A stretch of 64,000 bases of DNA from Symbiodinium natans (Eukaryota > Sar > Dinophyceae > Suessiales > Symbiodiniaceae): positions 739,001 to 803,000 of the forward strand of contig CAJNDS010000624.1 of the NCBI GenBank assembly GCA_905221605.1. The letters run 5' to 3'. Made by a program: the position numbers and the translations under genes. The notes beneath the pieces were generated by a model. That model ran no database searches, was not told the DNA's origin, and saw only the letters and a list, made by a program, of their open reading frames with translations. Of the stretch, positions 60,380-64,000 are shown in pieces. The first letter of the stretch is position 1; every line of letters begins with the position of its first letter.

Positions 60380-60597
60380 GAGACAGAGAGAGCGAGAGAG
60401 AGAGAGAGAGAGAGCGCGCGAGCGCAAAGGAAGGAGAGCGGGTGCAGAGAAAGAAGCAAGAGAAGATCCTGCAGGGTTCCTGAATCGTGCAGAAGAAGAG
60501 AGATCGAAGAAGAAGAAGAAGAAGAAGAAGAAGAAGAAGAAGAAGAAGAAGAAGAAGAAGAAGAAGAAGAAGAAGAAGAAGAAGAAGAATAAGAATA
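60379..60597. repeat. (GA)n and (GAA)n tracts
   Basis: GA units at about 60379-60416, then about 27 GAA/AAG units at 60506-60588. Lys-, Arg-, Glu-, Ser- and Leu-homopolymer frames are artefacts of the tract. Confidence 0.95.
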
Positions 60598-60599
60598 AA

Positions 60600-61043
60600 A
60601 CAGTTTGATGAACCAGCCGAATCCCCTTGGTCGAGGCAACGGCTCCCGAGCGTGTCAGACATCGTGGCGCTGCTGTGCCTCAGCCTTCCAAGGTTTTGTG
60701 ACGTCTTCTGAGTGATTTGGGCTTTGTTTCCGCTGTGTAGCGCGTTCTGGGTGGGTGCTTCGTGTCTGGCTAGCGGCTAGGAGTTGGCAAGGCCCTGGCA
60801 TGCCCTGGTCATACTTCATAGGTGGGACGGGGTAGACCGCTTTAGCCGCCCACTCTCACGTTGAGAGAGTTTGACCTTATTGTGAGTTCAATCGGACTGA
60901 AGAGCGCATGCCTGGGCAGACTTCGTTCGCCGGGGCATCTGCGCTTGCTCCTACTTAACCACACTGGCCTCTGCCCAAAGCTGTCCGTAGGAATTCGCAT
61001 AGAATGCCATAGAACCCGAAATTGTCCCGCAAGTGTTCCCTGA
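60600..61043 (+). CDS. Hypothetical exons
   Basis: About 60600-60695: QFDEPAESPWSRQRLPSVS, DIVALLCLSLPR, with CCAAG|GTTTTG as possible donor. 60861-61043: REFDLIVSSIGLKSACLGR, LRSPGHLRLLLLNHTGLCP, KLSVGIRIECHRTRN. Both protein-like. Family unknown. Confidence 0.35.
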
Positions 61044-61184
61044 ACAGCTTCACTGTGTAACAGCATGAGGCCGAACTGCCTACTGTGGACCATCAGCCCC
61101 TGCTTCAGGAACTGCCGTGACGCCTTGGTTTCAGAGCTGATACTTGCACCTGCAAAAAGTTAAAGGTTCGCGGATTTCGAGATT

Positions 61185-61589
61185 TTGGAGCCGGAGGGCT
61201 TTCGGGTTACGGCTAGGCTGCTACTTAGGACAGGGCTTGGACCTGGTCAAAGTCTCTGCCTACTGCCGAATCCACCCACGCTGGAGAGTGTTTTGTGGAA
61301 TAAAGGGGGGGTGAGCGAATCCTGCGCCCTTAGCTTCCCTTGTCCTGCCATTTTCGAGTGTGCCGGTGTTGTCGGGCCAGGATTGATTCCATCCTCTACC
61401 AGCAAGCTGCGCCTAACCTGGATCCTTGGGGGGCGAAGCTCCGGAAATCCACGAATCACCCGCTGCACTGCAAGCTTGCATCTGTTTCCTTTCAATACAT
61501 TTCCCTTCGTTCGGCAGGGCTTAATGGTTGTTGGGTTTACATCGTTGGGGGGATGGGTGGGTGAAGTGCGAGGAGCAGTTAAGATGTGA
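61185..61589 (+). CDS. Hypothetical protein frame, 134 codons
   Basis: Opens at a TTG, so probably not a true start. Contains GFRVTARLLLRTGLGPGQS, CPAIFECAGVVGPGLIPSS, TSKLRLTWILGGRSSG. A minus frame (61247-61495) overlaps. No domain. Confidence 0.3.
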   Translation: MEPEGFRVTARLLLRTGLGPGQSLCLLPNPPTLESVLWNKGGVSESCALSFPCPAIFECAGVVGPGLIPSSTSKLRLTWILGGRSSGNPRITRCTASLHLFPFNTFPFVRQGLMVVGFTSLGGWVGEVRGAVKM

Positions 61590-61652
61590 CCACTGTGTTG
61601 CGAACCCTGCCCAACATCATGGACGAAACTTCAAGAGAAGACCCTTACCCAG

Positions 61653-62072
61653 GTGCTCCATGCCGAGCTCGGGCGCGCCCCAGCAGCCAGTGACGGCCGC
61701 ATGGCGCCACGGTTGCAGCTTTCGGCTCCGAGGGCTCTTGCCTTGCATCTTTGCAGCTCCCGGCTCCGGATCTTCAGAATATCATTGACAGGAAAGCATG
61801 GAGGCGCAACTCGTAGTGCACCCACCAGTACCATCGGCGGGCAAAGAGAGGACGCAGGTGATTGTAGGCACGGGCTCGGGGCGTTTTGCTTTGTGTCCCG
61901 ACTAAAGTCAGCTCGTAGGCTCGTAGGGCCTGGAGGGACAAACGGCCGACTCGCGTGGAGATTTTGGCCTCGGAAGCCGAAGCCAAGTGATTGCAAGCAT
62001 CAAGCATTCTCCGACTCCAAAACCGATGTAAAGATTCAGCTGAACAATAAACTGAAGGGAATGAGTAAGTGA
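61653..62072 (+). CDS. Hypothetical protein frame, 139 codons
   Basis: Contains SDGRMAPRLQLSAPRALAL, RLRIFRISLTGKHGGAT, AWRFWPRKPKPSDCKHQAF, SDSKTDVKIQLNNKLKGMS. A minus frame of 173 codons (61774-62295), including HRFWSRRMLDACNHLASAS and LSLQALRAYELTLVG, is equally protein-like. One of the two is a shadow; I favour + only from context. Confidence 0.3.
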   Translation: MLHAELGRAPAASDGRMAPRLQLSAPRALALHLCSSRLRIFRISLTGKHGGATRSAPTSTIGGQREDAGDCRHGLGAFCFVSRLKSARRLVGPGGTNGRLAWRFWPRKPKPSDCKHQAFSDSKTDVKIQLNNKLKGMSK

Positions 62073-62399
62073 GCAACAGATGCAGTAGTAACAGGCACAG
62101 CTTTCCGAGCTCGTGCGGGCCCAGTCTGCAAAGATGGCTGCCTGGCCTGGTGCACTTGGCGGGTGCTTGGGGGGGGGGGTCGTTTTCAAGTTCCAGGTCC
62201 ATAGAGGCATATGTGTGGTATAGGTTTGGCATTGCAGGGTCGTGAGGTTCGGGCTTTGAGCCCTGCACCCTGCGGGTAAATAAGTCTGAGGACAAGCCCC
62301 CGGAGCTCTACACCCTCTCGCGCCTGCCAGCGGCTGCTCGATTTGTTTTCGGGGGGGGGTCTATGCGAAGCTTGATCGAGAGAAGGTATTAGGTTATTA

Positions 62400-62945
62400 G
62401 GGTTCAAAATGATGGAGATCCCCACACCATGCGTGGACGTTCAGATGTTTGGCACGCCACAACTCGAGGGCTTAAGATGTCAACAAAGGGACGATGAGGC
62501 CCGATATGAGGCCTTGACCTGAAAGGACTTAAGAGGCTTAAAACGGAAGGTGGTGTGAACTTGCCTGCTGCCAGCTAGCTCTGGTTAGGGGTCTTAAGAT
62601 GGGAATCGTTTCCCACAAATACTAAACCCCTCCCTGGTATGAAATATTATCTCCCGGACAATCCCAGCCCAATACTAAAGTTACTAAACCTGTTTGAAAA
62701 AGGGGGGCGGGGTTGAGGGCCTCCGCCCTTCAGTTGAGCCCATCAGGGTTTTCAGGGTTTAGGGCATAAGGCTTAGAGCATTTTCAAGGTTTAGGGCTCA
62801 AGGCTCAGAGGGTTGAATTTGGGGTTTAGGCTTGGGATTTCAGGTTTCAGGGTTTTGGTCCCCCTAATTTTAGTAGATATTTTTCCGGTCGAGGCGAATT
62901 TTAGATTTGTGGGGGGGCGGGGGGGGGAAAGGGGGGGGGGTTTTT
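62400..62945. repeat. Degenerate TTTAGGG-like block and G-runs
   Basis: 62745-62870 is made of imperfect tttagggc, ggtttaggg and caggttt words; 62910-62941 has three G-runs of 7-9. No gene in 62300-62940. Confidence 0.55.
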
Positions 62946-63044
62946 AGTACTAGGGGGAAGGGATTACCATGCGCGGAATCATGTTGCTAGAGGCAAGTTT
63001 GCAGAATGTGGGAATGACCTTCAACACCGTTGGTTTTGCTGCAG

Positions 63045-63116
63045 GTGGAGGAGGAGGGGCCATACGCTTACGACAAGCGCCGGCCCGAGAAAGCATGGAA
63101 AGCATTACAGTCCTGA
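63045..63116 (+). CDS. Hypothetical exon
   Basis: Follows a very good acceptor, ttggttttgctgcag. Reads VEEEGPYAYDKRRPEKAWK, ALQS and TGA (a donor may lie inside). Charged, protein-like. The preceding exon was not found in the G-rich upstream sequence. Family unknown. Confidence 0.45.
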   Translation: MEEEGPYAYDKRRPEKAWKALQS

Positions 63117-63802
63117 ACCCTCCTCCTGCCCAGCCCAAACGTAAGCAAGTGTATTTGTAAATTGGATCCAATCCCCCTGAATCCTTGTTCTGGGTGAGAC
63201 AGCTGATGCGTGCTTTGCCAGCAAGTTGGCTGGGGCCGGAAGCTCGATACATGCCGAGAGAGGCTGTTTTTGCTCCGGTTTCTGACCTTTTTTCTCAGCC
63301 GCGGCCCCTTTGTCTGAGATGTAGCGACCTTGCTTTTCTTCCGGTTTCGATCAGCTTGGAGTGGGTACACAGGCCGCTATGTCTCCTGTACCTTAGGAAG
63401 CCTTCGCAACCCTACAACCCGACTCTGTACCTCACGCAGAGCACCAAACTTTCCAGCCACTTTTTGGAGTTTGGGTCGAGAGGCCTCGAAATCACAAAGA
63501 AGGCTTTCGGTAGCAGATGCAAGGCAGCAGCATGAGCCCACGTAAATGTCCTTCTTGGCAAACCTTCGCTCGTTTTCAAGCGTGGACTTGTCGTCGGAGT
63601 GAGGAGAGCGCACGCTGTGGGTAACGATGTCGTTTCCCAGCCGTCGATACTTGGTGGAGCTGGATGGTGCTTTCTCAGTTTCGGCTTTCCGGAGCTGCAG
63701 GATTTTGGGGTGATTTGGGAAACAAGCAACAGCTACAAGTACACGCAAGTACACGGCTGTGAAGGCTTTAGCTTGCGGCTTCTCGCATGCTCTGAGACTC
63801 AC
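63068..63802 (-). CDS. Unresolved frames, possible minus-strand gene
   Basis: Two minus frames, 63377-63802 (KYRRLGNDIVTHSVRSPH, FAKKDIYVGSCCCLAS, LLCDFEASRPKLQKVAGKF, GALREVQSRVVGLRRL) and 63068-63370 (YPLQADRNRKKSKVATSQ, KGPRLRKKVRNRSKNSLS), are protein-like and basic. + frames (63185-63535) are less so. No domain. Opposite to the trend of the window. Confidence 0.3.
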
Positions 63803-64000
63803 AGTGTCAGCTTAGAGGCTCAGGTAGGATTCAACTCATGTCATGGCTCTCACTCCCGAGGCCCAAAGCCTTTTGTGATTCTGACAGGGTCTACTGCTTT
63901 TCCGCCCGAGGCTGCTCCCCACGCGTTTCCGCGCAATGTTCGCAGCAGCCTGGCGATGCATGCATTCCCTTTACAGATCTTTTCCATCAACAAATCTGAG
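63803..64000. other. Window end, no supported gene
   Basis: Short frames only; nothing recognised. Confidence 0.4.

Noticed and set aside
59840-60639. Long minus ORFs with Ser/Leu runs
   Set aside because: Driven by GA and GAA tracts.
1-64000. Spliced-leader (DinoSL) genes or relics, tRNA, rRNA, snRNA
   Set aside because: I looked for the 22-nt DinoSL core and for tRNA T-loop patterns by eye and found no match; a covariance-model search would be decisive.
1-64000. CRISPR arrays, bacterial operons, IS elements, reverse transcriptase or transposase
   Set aside because: No spaced direct repeats of CRISPR type, no Shine-Dalgarno/operon layout, no YxDD or DDE-type motifs in any frame read.

Overview
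The window looks like nuclear DNA of a dinoflagellate (Symbiodiniaceae-like; about 70% sure). The reasons are: a Mei2-type RRM protein in one uninterrupted frame; otherwise very small exons with GT or GC donors and pyrimidine-plus-AG acceptors; nearly all exon-like frames on the + strand; heavy simple-sequence load (homo-C runs, CTG, GAA, GAAA, TG minisatellites); and degenerate TTTAGGG-like words. Another alveolate or other protist with the same traits is not excluded. There is no bacterial layout: no operons, no ribosome-binding sites, no tRNA or rRNA that I could recognise. Most exons are too short to show as long ORFs, so many calls below rest on my own frame reading plus splice signals and are given modest confidence. 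Almost all are hypothetical. || Layout. 0-10 kb: copies of a dispersed GTGCCCA/CCCCAG-rich element, the Mei2-like RRM gene (982-1794, the one confident full-length gene), then several hypothetical multi-exon loci, one with a membrane segment. 10-21.5 kb: a run of + strand exon groups (10.8-12.9, 14.0-15.2, 16.8-17.8, 18.0-21.4 kb), a CTG tract, and a coiled-coil gene at 20.7-21.4 kb. 21.6-22.1 kb: a TG-rich minisatellite. 22.5-28 kb: hypothetical exons and PDZ-domain gene A (about 25.1-27.96 kb). 28-34.4 kb: hypothetical exons, an AT-rich island (31.15-32.28 kb) and a cluster of GGAC(A/T)GTCC dyad repeats (32.29-33.05 kb). 34.5-39.3 kb: PDZ gene B, a diverged tandem copy of gene A with the same exon order; its last intron is about 1.8 kb longer and holds a second AT-rich island with a large copy of the dispersed element. 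39.4-48.7 kb: the densest exon region, including a locus at 42.5-43.2 kb with clean splice signals and an Ala/Pro/Lys/Gln-rich locus at 45.3-48.4 kb. 49-51.4 kb: hypothetical exons and one exon with a mitochondrial-carrier (SLC25) signature. 51.4-52.3 kb: a GAAA tract, then a direct repeat carrying perfect G8C/GC8 hairpins. 52.9-59.5 kb: more + strand exon groups, including a phase-consistent exon pair with a 47-bp intron at 53.5-53.8 kb. 60-64 kb: GA/GAA tracts, a few exons and a degenerate telomere-like block with G-runs. || How the genes work together: little can be said. The PDZ pair would encode multi-PDZ scaffold-type proteins, the RRM protein should bind RNA, and the carrier exon implies an inner-membrane transporter. 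The consistent + orientation fits the unidirectional gene blocks and trans-splicing described for dinoflagellates, but I found no copy of the dinoflagellate spliced leader in the window.
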